Part shown: positions 49,205-60,300 of the stretch, piece by piece
Numbering within the stretch: position 1 is the stretch's first letter
Layout: each line of letters begins with the position of its first letter
Origin: Gonatopus flavifemur
Lineage: Eukaryota; Arthropoda; Insecta; Hymenoptera; Dryinidae
Direction: 5' to 3'
Assembly (NCBI GenBank): GCA_018340375.1
Contig: JAFFJZ010000006.1
Location: 17,927,501 to 17,991,500, forward strand
Length of the DNA stretch: 64,000 nucleotides
The notes under the pieces: model-generated
Told to the model about the DNA's origin: nothing
What the model saw: only the letters and a program-made list of their open reading frames with translations
Database searches by the model: none
Translations under genes and position numbers: made by a program

Positions 49205-51236
49205 CACATTAATGATATTATTTTTAAGTAATATCAAATGCATTTTAATATATTTTCATTTTTATATATACATATATATATTATATATATAATATGAAAT
49301 GTACTATTTGGTTTAATAATTTAGTTGTTTGGTCATTCGATCCCATTCTCGTACCACCTATCACATCCTATTCGTATCTGATTATAAAGGCACATGTCAA
49401 TATTTATGATTTCATTTCTTTATTATACGTGCACATATTTTTGTTTATTCCTCGATGTACAATATCATCATCACAGCTTTCATATCGATCATGTGAAGTT
49501 CCTTATATGTGCAAGTCTTCAGCCTTATTGTAGCGTGGCACTGTTTCAAATTGTGTTTCTTTCTCCTTTCAGCCGTAAGGTAAGTTTCTTCGATATTGAG
49601 ATACTACGTCTTAACCCTCGAATTTTCGAGTTTTCTCTCGAAAAAAGGAAAAAGAGGAGGAGAACGATAAGTCGTATTCCCGTGTATCACACTCGATACA
49701 ATCGATCACCATCGATTTATCTTTTAATACTCGAAGAAAATTGAATTTGAAAAAACTTGAGGATGCACAAGTAAGAACGATTCAATGAATTCAAAATTCA
49801 TTCAAAACATTTGATTCGAAGAAAAGAAGAAAAGAGGATCACTCATACATTTATATTATATACATCGTTATATTATGTATTATATATATATATAATACAT
49901 ATATATGTGAAAGACAAACTTGCACGATTCCGCGTCTCTCGTGAGATAATACAAAAAGAGACCCGAAAAGGAATATCGCGATCTGTGAAAAGAATAACGC
50001 TTATGAAAGGAAAAAAAAATGTTTTAAGAAACCGTTCCGTTACGTTGAATAATTATTATCCCTGTAGTTCGTATTTAAGAAAGAAGGAAGAACAGAATAA
50101 CGCGCAATGCATATAATGTATTATTCGTAATGGCGGAAGGAAAGAAGAACACTATTAAAATCTCCCACAATGTTGTCGTGTTTGTTGTATACATTCATAA
50201 TAATAATTATGATAATAATCATAATAGTAATATACGTTACATTTATTCGAAAATTGCATGCTTTAAGTGTCTCCCAGAATGCTCAATGTTACTACCACCT
50301 TCTTGATCGTTTCTCTCGTTTCTTTTCTTTTTCATGAATCTTTTTTTTGGGCCTCGTAAAGTATATATATGTATATTCACAACAACGTATGTACGTTTCT
50401 CAACACATCAACACTTGGGATATATATATATATATATGTATGTATATATATCTATACAGGTGATGATTGAAAAGTGTTGCCTTTAACGAGATATAGAGAC
50501 GAGAGCGGGAGTTTTGTGCATACAGCTCAATTTGTACCTAACCTTTCCGTTTGCTTTTCCTTTTCATAAAGCGCATATAGAAATATACATATATACATTC
50601 TTCACGATCCGAATAAACCTGCCGCATACATATGCATGACACACATATATACAGTTTCAATTGCGACTCAAGTTTAATGAGACACTACGGTTAACGAAAG
50701 AGAAAGAGAGGAGAAAAATTGGATAAAGAGTAATTTTTTTTTCTTTACTACCTCGTGTTCTTTTCCTTTTTCAATTCCGAAAGGAGTATACTACCTTGAA
50801 TGGCTATATATATATATATCGTGTAGCGGCACCTTATATACCGAGAGGGAGGAACGATGACATTGTATTCGAGGGGGAAGAAGAAGTGGTGCACGCGTAT
50901 ATCGCGTGTTTGTACATAAGTTTTAGAGGATCATCCTTTTTTCTCCTTTTTAATTAACGAAGGCGAAGTAAACGAATCCTCTTCTTGTATCAACCTCGCT
51001 TAAATCATCATAGTCTTTCAATTCTCGAGGCGTACCATCACCACCACCACCACCATCATCAACATCATCATCGTTCTCGTCCTCATCCTCGGCGACGCCG
51101 TATCTTCGTTATTTCATTCTGTTTTTCTTTCTCGTAAACCATTGATTATTCTCACATTTCTTACCTTTCGAGGCAAAGAAATGCAATGACTGATTGAATG
51201 TTCTTACTTTACGCTGCTCTTACATCCGAAGAGTAG

Positions 51237-51261
51237 AAGCAGCAGCAGCAGCAGCAGCAGC
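51237..51261. repeat. GCA trinucleotide microsatellite
   Basis: Eight GCA units. In one frame this would be polyalanine, but the surrounding frame has no recognisable domain and no splice context. Confidence 0.85.
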
Positions 51262-51819
51262 CGCATTAATTCCACTCATTTGTTCATTTCTTCATTTTTA
51301 TTCCTCGATTTTTGTTTTCATGCGAATTTTACTCGGGCCAGGAGGAGATGGTCCATTCAAAGTTCTATACGCATCGTCGTTTCTTCATTATCACATGCAT
51401 TCCTTCATCTTCCATATTCAAAACTGATGATACGGAGAAGATGGAATAGGGACACACAATCTACCCACGAATGAATGAGATACGGTTTCAAGAACTGACG
51501 CTCTTATGAGATTTGAGAGATGAAGATGTATTGAGGAGAGAATAACGTGTAGCCGTCTGAATGTATTTCCTTCGAGTTTGGGGGTTTCTTCTTTTCGCTT
51601 TGTTTCGGTGATACTTTTCTTTTTCGATAGGAGAGAAAAGAAAGAGAGAGAAGAAAGGAATGGTTGAAAACGAGGATTGAAATTGATGAGAATCGAAATG
51701 CATTTCGTGGATTTCAAATTGTATTGTCTTGGAGGGATTAGGCGAGGAAGAGGAGATTGCAAATCGTAATATTTGAGAATGTTTATAGTATATTTCCTGA
51801 TGTGGGAGTCGCCAGAGTT

Positions 51820-51884
51820 GAATTTATGGTTGTGAAAACTTCGCTGTTGTGGTGAGAGCCAAAGCTGTGATGATACCGAATCAG
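51820..51884. repeat. dispersed diverged repeat, copy at 51.8 kb
   Basis: Partner of 35650-35712; see that entry for the shared words. Probably a decayed transposon segment. Confidence 0.35.
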
Positions 51885-52276
51885 AGTTGGGAAGAATGTT
51901 TAGTGTCTCGAGTGAATGACGAAATGATCTTCAATCGACATGTAACAAAATTGAACAGCCGCCCGTCAGCTCTTAATAGTTACACGTCAATTGAAGGGGA
52001 AGGAATCAGAAGCTGCACCAGTGAGGAATCTAGTAAGAATCTAGAATTGCTGGGTCTTGGCTGACAATTGTTCACTTTTTCCACTGGAAATATGAGCAAT
52101 TTTCAAAAATGTTGTATAAATTTTTGAGTACCACATGGTACAGTTTCAGTACTGGCAAGGGTGATATTTGGATACCAGCAATTTGGAATTGTCAGTACTG
52201 GGAACTGATTTAACAGTATCACACTGCCAATAGGTGGCTACCAAATTCAACATTTTACTCTACTTCTCATGGTTTG

Positions 52277-52397
52277 CTGTTAGATAGATACAGATTTCAT
52301 ATGGAGAGAAATTTTTAGCCGTGTCTGAGCTAATTTCTCAGCAACATAAGCTAAAATTTATCTATAGGAGCTGAAACCACGGCTATCTATCTGACAG
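52277..52397. repeat. 121-bp inverted-repeat segment
   Basis: CTGTTAGATAGATA at 52277-52290 pairs with TATCTATCTGACAG at 52384-52397 (13 of 14). An inner TAGCCGTG/CACGGCTA pair is out of register. Likely foldback remnant. Confidence 0.45.
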
Positions 52398-52715
52398 TTA
52401 ATTATTTCCTCCCGTGCAGGCAAGGAGTTCATTCTCCCTCTCGAATCGCCAAATCTCTCTACCAGAAATTATCAGAGTCAATTTTCCCCAATAAATTGAA
52501 TTTTCTTTGATCATTTTGATGCGCAGAGAGATCAAGTAACCTGGAATTCACGAGAATTAGATTTTGTGAGGATTAAAATTTCATGTGAAGAATCCAGTTA
52601 CAATTGTAACATAAAATATCACGTGCCTTCTCTAAAAATCCTTTTTCTGTGACATTTGAAAATATCAATTCCTCGAATCAACCGAATAAGATTCAATCCC
52701 CTTCCGATTCCCTAG

Positions 52716-52925
52716 CACTGAAAACACAGTTTGTTCCAGCCAAACAAAATTTTGGTTGAAATGAACGCAAAGAAACTTGTTGCTTGGTTTACAATAATTG
52801 AGGCTTCCATACAGACAAATAAATTTCGTTTATCCTAAATAAATTTCATTTCAGCCAACCAAAAAGTTTCTTTGCGTTCATTTCAACCAAGATTTTGTTT
52901 CGCCGAAACAAACGTTTTCTCAGTG
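52716..52925. mobile_element. 210-bp MITE-like element with 60-bp inverted arms
   Basis: The left arm starts CACTGAAAACACAGTTTGTT and the right arm ends AACAAACGTTTTCTCAGTG. The arms pair over about 60 bp, with a long exact inner block (GGTTGAAATGAACGCAAAGA at 52753-52772 and its complement in the right arm). The terminal CACTG is shared with the 35860 element, but no TA duplication is evident. The next 250 bp is rich in GGTCA/TGACC words and may be another repeat. Confidence 0.75.
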
Positions 52926-54694
52926 ATCTTGGTTTTGTTAACTTGTTGGTCGTTTGGGACACTTTTTTCAACCAAAATCCAACCAATCTCAATTTTGGTG
53001 ATTTTTCGGTCATTTCGTGGTAATTTTCTGAATTTTTACCTCAAAAATACCGCGGACCACATTTTTCGATTACCTTTTGTGCTAAGCGACCATCAGTTTT
53101 CGGTCACCAATAGATCATTGCATGGTCAAAACCATTTTCCGACCAAATTTTTGCCAAACCAAAGAAATTGGTCACTTTGGAATCGCCAGGGTTGACGAAT
53201 AGAATTTTCAAATCAATTTCATTGCCTCCATGATCAATTTTCTTTCCTTCTAATTTAGATCATAATATCCTAGGAACTCAACTCTCTTCCCAGAATTCTT
53301 CAGAAATTTAGAATTCAATATGATCTTTAACCGAGATTCCGATAGTGCAGAGAATCATCACGAGGAATTTTTGGATCTTTGAAAAAAAAAGAATCGCCAG
53401 AGATATTAACTCCCAGCTAGAGAATAGCGAGCGAAAGAAGTTTCTTCCATTGGGTCTGTTATACCATTACAGAGTAATTCGAGTGAAACGAATGAGGAAC
53501 GGAATAATTCATCGTGAAATAAACAACGAACCTGAAAACTCAGTTCAAACTTCCACTCCATACTACTTTTTATTATTCATTAACGAAGACAAACTATTAT
53601 TGTTCACATACACTTTGTTTTCAGCTATGCTCTCGTGCTGAAAAACGACACACTATTTTTAAATCACAACGCAATCACGCGAGTTGTCGTTGTTCTTGTT
53701 GTTGTTGGCTGTTGTCGAATTCAACTTGCATCTTATTTATTTTTAAATGTACGTTTGAATGTAGTTTTCAAAATATTGGATTGAATTAATGATCAAACTT
53801 GGTTCTTGAAACACAAATTTATGTATTTCCCAGATAATTCATAGAACGGGGTTTCATTCACATGCGTTTCTTTTATGTGGAAATGTAGTTTTGATTATGA
53901 AATTAATTCATATTTAACGTTCTAGGATGAATTTGAATCACCACATTCTGTATATTGAATTCTTTTGAGTTGAAACTACATTGTTATTGATATTATTATA
54001 GTATCGCTTGTTATATCGCAACAGTTTTGTTACAAAAAATTTTGAGGATAATATTTGTTAGTTACAGTTGGAAGATGCAAAAGGCAATATCTTTGCAACA
54101 AAATAAACGTTACAACAATTGTGAATAGATGATATTGATATGCTTTGAACAACCGATAGTGTGTTGAAATTGTTGTTGTAGCGTTTTATATGAGGGTTCG
54201 ATCTTCTTTTCTTCTCCTTTTATTTTCGTGTAACGTTTATTTGAATCACGTATTCCAATGAAATCAAATACAACATATTATTGTAACGACTCAAGACTTA
54301 ACACTCGAAGATGATTTGAATTTGGTGAATCGTTCGTCCACCAAGACTGTCAGAGAGTTAAAGTCATTTTAGGATCACACACCTAAATCTCTCTCCGCGT
54401 AGTCCATAAGTTTCTTGAGAAACGGAGAAAACCTTGATCCAATACCAAAGGAGTCTGGGCCAAGGTTGATGAGGATTCACTTTCACTAAGAATGTAATAG
54501 AATAAAATGCGCACATCCATAGACGGCTTAAGTTGAAGGAAGAGAGAGGGAGAGAACACGAAAAAGAAGAGAAAACAAATCATAGTGTGTAATGATTTAA
54601 AAAAAGAAAATAATACAAAATAGGCAAATGAACTTATCGGTGTAGGGTAAGTTGCTGCTGCTGGTGCTGCATGAGGTGCATTGTTGTGTTTCAG

Positions 54695-54957
54695 TGCTCG
54701 CCTCTATGCCAGGGCTGACCTTGAACTCGATGAACACCCAGTCGTCAAAGAAGCTCTTCACCTGCCAGCTGTGCGGCAAGGTACTTTGCAGCAAAGCATC
54801 CCTGAAACGCCACGTGGCCGACAAGCATGCCGAACGACAGGAGGAGTACAGATGCGTCATCTGCGAGCGGGTCTACTGCTCGCGTAATTCCCTGATGACC
54901 CATATCTATACCTATCATAAGAGCAGACCTGGCGACATTGACATTAAGTTCTTTTGA
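54695..54957 (+). CDS. br: Broad alternative terminal exon D: C2H2 pair (FTCQLCGKVLCSKASL type)
   Basis: A TTGTTGTGTTTCAG acceptor is followed by TG CTC GCC, which completes phase 1 as Val and gives VLASMPGLTLNSMNTQSSKK. The fingers LFTCQLCGKVLCSKASLKRH with VADKH, and YRCVICERVYCSRNSLMTHIYTYH, keep all zinc ligands. The end is KSRPGDIDIKFF then TGA. Length after the split codon is 86 residues. The block is an almost textbook Broad finger pair, and the tail after the last His is short. An FTZ-F1-like TGACCTTGA at 54715 is coding and coincidental. Confidence 0.95.
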
Positions 54958-57022
54958 AGGTTTAGATAAGGTAGGGTGATATTCTAAGCACGAAATATGT
55001 GATGATCTTTCAATCATCGATACAAATGATCATATCAATAAGATTAATTAATAATATTATTAATGAAGAGGAGAAATAATGTCAACTAACATCCCACTAA
55101 CTCTCTCTTACTCTCTCTCTCTTTCTCTCTTATTTTTTTCTCTCCCTATCGACTTACTCGAATACTCACACAGCATTGGAACATACGAATGACCAGAGTA
55201 CGAAATCTTCCACAATTCATCTTTTTCAATCATTATATATATATATATATTTTCTTTTCATCACTAACATCAATTTCGTCGACATTCCGATCTCGGCTCA
55301 GATTTTCATTCCTCAAAATCCAAATCCTTTTCTAGTCTCAGATTTTATATACATATATATTTTGTTTTTCAACACGATTGATACTCTCTGAGAATTCAAA
55401 TCATCTAATTCGATCGAAATTGAACCGATCTTTTATTACATCATTATTGTAACATAATATATTCCTGTTACGTTTTAATTATCGTCCTTCGTTTCAATGA
55501 TCACATGTTCTGCGTGTTGGCATAATATGATGTCGAATGCTTTGCCATGTTCAATATTGTTTGCATGCTTATTTATTTTTTATTTTTTTGTATTTCATAG
55601 TATTTCATTGAAACATTCGTGTGTATCGCAATTGTATTTGTATATTATATTGTTTTATCATTGCTCGATGAAATATGCTTGAAAGTTCTGAAATGTATAT
55701 GAGAATTCGACTGGTATGTTCTGATACGCGAAGAAGATCTCATCAACGTTGATACACGTTCCTTCTCTGACACAATATTTGCATGTGATTTATAATTTTC
55801 ATAGTTCCATGTCGTTGAATCGATGCGATGGAATGAGAAATTATTCTCAGTTCATGTGTTTTTTTTCCTTTTTCTATTTTTGATGCAACATTTGATGAAT
55901 CCAAACCAAAAGAGAGTGTACGAAACACAGGAATGAACTGAGAAAAATCAGCTGTTGATTTTCTCTTTTTCGTGATTATCTTTTTTCCTACTGATAAAAG
56001 AATATTCATGCTTGTTTCAATAATCATCGAATCAAAGATCTTCCTCCAAGATCCTGATCTAATTTCCGAAACATAATAATTAGCTACTGTTGTTGGGAAT
56101 TTGAACACAAATAATTGGAGATCACTTACAATGGAGTATATTGAAATGAAATTGTGCCAAAACAAAAAGTTGGAGATAATCGTATGGATTCACAAAATGT
56201 TGCACTGCATTTGAAAACTTGTATACGCATGGTTCGTTTCGCATTTACAAGAATGAATTAGTAAAACACATAAATTACACACGCAAAAGAAAATCGCATA
56301 GAAATTATAGATCGTTGCTGCGTGTACAGTAAAACCTACCTCAACAATCTGATCACAATATAATTACAACACACCATAAAATTCATTCAATTCTCTTTTC
56401 ATAGCGCATCGTGATAATTCATTGATTAATTGAATTTTCGAGAAAATAATTTTTCATTCCCACTTCAATATTATCGCATTATTCTGAAAAAAGAAATACA
56501 TCGAATATTCGATGAACAGACATATTCCGTATTTATCCTCCATGAATAAATTTTAATTTCAAATTTATAGCAAGAACATGTAATTAATATCACATGAACT
56601 GGTCGCACGAATCGTTTGTAATTAATTTAATCAACTTACGCTTGATATCCATAAAATAATAGACCAATATTCTCATACTAACCTGTTGAATTAATTTACA
56701 TGTGTAACATAGAAATAGAGCCGAGGTCGAGGAACAATTATTACACATCGTATCTAGAGGATTATAAAGAAATTATTGATTTCTATGACTCATTAAAATG
56801 ACATGAGTTTCAAATTTGAGAGTAACATCAATAATATAAGAATAATACAATCGATAAGATGATAAAATAATGATATGAATTTGTCTCTCAATTCTGGAAT
56901 ATATGCTCTGGAAAAGTTCAAGGATATTCAAAAATTGAGAGTAAATGCATACTATCGTGGAAGAATCATTAGATTTGAAATGAATTCCCTATCTTGTATG
57001 AATAATTTGGAACGATTTGCAG
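54958..57022 (+). other. br: 3'UTR of exon D and intron to exon E
   Basis: AT-rich; includes a CT-rich tract near 55100-55145. AATAAA occurs near 56535. It ends at a GATTTGCAG acceptor. No exon-like segment seen. Confidence 0.6.
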
Positions 57023-57387
57023 GTACGGGCAACGGGATGCATCCATCACCGACGACGACGCTTCCCTCTGCCTTGTACCGAATGCCACCGCCAACCGCTG
57101 GCGGTATAAACGAGCCTCAGGAATGTCCATACTGCCGTCGCACCTTCTCCTGCTATTATTCATTGAAGCGTCACTTCCAAGATAAACATGAACAATCGGA
57201 TACCCTTTACGTATGCGAATTTTGTAATCGCAGATATAGAACCAAGAACTCGTTAACGACCCACAAAAGTCTCCAACATCGTGGATCTAGTGGAATGTTG
57301 AAGAGGTTACTCAAAACATCGGCGATAAAGAACGTCCTTGGTAGCATACATCGGGCACAATTGCAACAACAACAAATGCCGCAATGA
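57023..57387 (+). CDS. br: Broad alternative terminal exon E: C2H2 pair (CPYCRRTFSCYYSLKRH type)
   Basis: Acceptor AACGATTTGCAG then GT ACG GGC gives GTGNGMHPSPTTTLPSALYRMPPP. The fingers are ECPYCRRTFSCYYSLKRH with FQDKH, and YVCEFCNRRYRTKNSLTTHKSLQH, both C-x2-C-x12-H-x4-H. The C-terminal segment SSGMLKRLLKTSAIKNVLGSIHRAQLQQQQMPQ follows, then TGA. Conservation in the family normally continues past the fingers here (RGSSGMLKRLLKT), which this exon keeps. The in-frame sequence upstream to 56875 lies in the intron. It is the last zinc-finger exon seen in the window. Confidence 0.95.
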
Positions 57388-60300
57388 AAGTGGCAGAATC
57401 ATCAAGGTCCGCTTCTGGTCCTGGACTATTATTATTATTATCATCATCATCATTATCATCATCGTTATCACCATCGTCATCATTACCGACATCATCGTTA
57501 CCCTCATCACTATCGTCATCATTGCAATCGTCAGTATCATCATCGTCGATTACTACACTCTCGCCAGCCTCCACGGACCAAGGTAGATTCCGAACAATCA
57601 GGGTAATCGCAAAACAACCGAGCCCATTCGATTCCCTATCGAGACCCTTATTACCAAGGAGGTATAAGGAGGAAGACATAATACACCCACGCGTTAAATG
57701 TCGTTTTCGATATTTATATTATTATTGTTTCTGTAAAGGCTCCTCTACAATGCCCTCTTTGGAAACTACAGATACTAAAGATCGACTGTTGTTTGATCTA
57801 ACTTTGTCATAGACTTTTTGACATAAAAAAAGAAACTTTTATTGTTCATTCTTCTCGTCAAGACTGCAATTTATCCAAAGAAGAAGATGAGGAAGAAGAA
57901 GGAAGATTTGACTGAAATTTATTTGTTATGTAAATTGGTTTTTATGAAAATTCGATTTGAATTGGAGAGCAAGAAATTTAAAAGAAAACATGAACATTCC
58001 AATTGTGGGTTTAGACAAAATTTGGAATATTTTTTGATCCACGAAGAAGGCTTTGAAGAACTGAAAAAATTCATGTAGTTTTTTGGGGGATTATTGTTTG
58101 GAACGAAAAAAGTCATGTTAGTCTCGAGTTTGAACCATTAGAATGTGTCGTATATACTATTATTTTCGATTTCCAAGAAAAGATTTTCTTTTGTGGAATT
58201 TAATGAAATAACCAAAGATAATTGGTATTGAAATTTAATTATTGATGGAAAAAATATCATTGATAATGTCAGTTTGTGATTGAGTTATCTAACGCAAAAA
58301 TTAACAGAAATCAATTGGGGAATCACCTTGGGTAGAAATCGAGTCGAAGGAGAGAAATATTTGTCGCGAGTTTGATTTTGAATTATTAATATTATATTGA
58401 ATTGATTTGTCACATTTATGTTCACATTTGTGTTGAGAACTGATTTCATAATTTTTTCAAATTCACCTCTCGGTCTGAAATTGAAATCAAAGAATTCTTA
58501 TTGAAAAAATCCTAATTTTCAATCCTTTTTGACAAAAAAATGTGAATTCCGAACACAACGATTTTCTACTCGAGATTATCTCAACTTTTGTAATGATTAT
58601 CATACAACAGCACTACGAATTCTTGATAAATTCATATCTCTTTTATTCCGATGAAACAAATCACAATCAAGTAGAAGGATATATAATAAATATACAAGAA
58701 GCAAGAAACTGAAACCGAAAAATCAGAGCTATTTCATAAGAGCTCATGTATTATGATATTTGAGTGTATACTTATATAGTGTCCGTATATGTGTGTACGA
58801 TGCGTGTTTAACGCGAGACTTATATGAATATATATAGATTTTAAGGACCTGAGAAGGAGAAAAAGAATCGAAAACGACAAATTATAATCATAAATACATA
58901 TTATCTATTGAGAACGTAGGCCTACATTGGAATTTATAAAATTTTAACACGCTCAAAGTTAAAATAAATGAAGAACAGTTTCACTCAGATCGGACGCATT
59001 GAAGGGAGGAGGCATTTACGCATAGGTTGGGTTGAGAGAAAAAATCTTGTAAAAAAAAAAAGAAAAAAACAAACAGATATAACTATTTAATGGTTTTTCT
59101 ATTAGCAAAATGAGAAAAAAAGTGAAGATTAATAATAATGATAAACAACAAAACAATGTGTACAGATCCGTCGGATGCGCGCAAATTACAGACTATATTT
59201 TTAACTCTTTAAAGGTAATATTTTGAACTGTATATAGGATTATATTGATATAATGGTCATATTCCATGGTTCAAGTTTTATAAAGGAATAAAAAAGAAAA
59301 GGAAGAATAATAAAAGAAGGTAGTTCATCGTAGATGGACAGGGCAGTGAGGCTGTCAATTGTCTCAATAAGTTTGTTATTATTTGATATTATAGTTGTGG
59401 TTTGTTACTATTATTATATCCGTAATGACAAATCACACTGGCATGCGTGCAATATTACGACTATAAGAATACGTATTTAAACTCTTCATTGTTTATATTG
59501 GATTAGTGATGAATTAGATTTCTCCAAACGTTCTTAAAAATTCATATCATTATATTATGAATTACGTTCTACGTCGATTGAACGTTTCCCACATCCTCGT
59601 CGTCACTCGAGTTCTTGAAATCCGATTTATTTCATTCGATAAAAAAGATACAATCAAAAGAAAATCCAAACTAAAAAAGTACCATGTTCAGAGAATGTGC
59701 AATGAAGGTTATTATTAATTTTTTTCTTGTTTTTTTTAAACATTTCGAATACTTTGCTTTTTTTGTAAATAAAAAAAATTCGTGAAACTATTATTAGATC
59801 TCACATTGTTCGATTGACGATAAATGAATTATGAAAGCATAGTTATGTATAAATATAGATAGACTTCTTCAGGCCAAAGAAACGAATTTTAAAGACAAAT
59901 TTTTGGTGTACAATTGTGTCGTCGAATTGAACAAAAGTCGAATGAAAGTTGTGCCAGACAATCTAGCACTGCCCTGTCCTTAATGATATTTGCAAAAATA
60001 AAAAAAAAGATATTGCAGTCAGACTAACTAAAACGAAAAAGAAAAAACATATAAACGTACAAGGAAAAATAAAAATGGAAGTCTAAAAATTGTTCATTGA
60101 AACGTATTCAGGTCTGAAACTCAGTATATAAAAGAGAAAATAAGAAACAAATTGATGTTTTATCGTAGATGGTGGAAAAAAAGGAGAGTAAATGCCATTA
60201 ATAAACTATAAACGAACAAGTACAAATTATTGAGAAAAATAACAAAAAAAAAATAAAACAAATTACGTCTACATACGTCTACTTTAGGTTCGTGTAGCGA

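Larger units (their letters stand above)
40567..54694 (+). other. br: 3'UTR of exon C and 14-kb intron
   Basis: AT-rich throughout with no recognised exon. An AATAAA near 41695 could end exon C transcripts. 44520-44870 is strongly purine-rich on the plus strand. Microsatellites and inverted-repeat elements are listed separately; 46600-48700 and 51800-53200 look transposon-derived. Confidence 0.6.
12257..57387 (+). other. br: broad (Broad-Complex) transcription unit, coding span
   Basis: This entry groups the coding exons of one gene. Three constitutive core exons (BTB domain and linker) are followed by an optional 48-nt cassette and five alternative terminal exons, each with a C2H2 pair. The shared phase-1 junction (core ends with the first G of a codon at 13512; every downstream exon supplies two bases) is seen directly and ties the exons into one gene over 45 kb. 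Known of the family: Broad is an ecdysone-induced transcription factor that specifies pupal development in holometabolous insects, and isoforms differ by zinc-finger pair. Predicted lengths without and with the cassette are 570/586, 421/437, 403/419, 407/423 and 441/457 residues, in exon order. The 5' untranslated exons and the 3' limit are not established, and further exons may lie outside the window. Confidence 0.95.

Noticed and set aside
49573..49579. 7-nt micro-exon between TTTCAG and GTAAGT
   Set aside because: Strong flanking sites, but seven nucleotides would break the phase-1 rule shared by all downstream exons. Probably a chance juxtaposition or a decoy.
57311..57679. Asp/Asn-rich minus-strand open frame of 122 codons
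   Set aside because: Generated by the ATT/ATC repeat after exon E and by the antisense of the exon itself.
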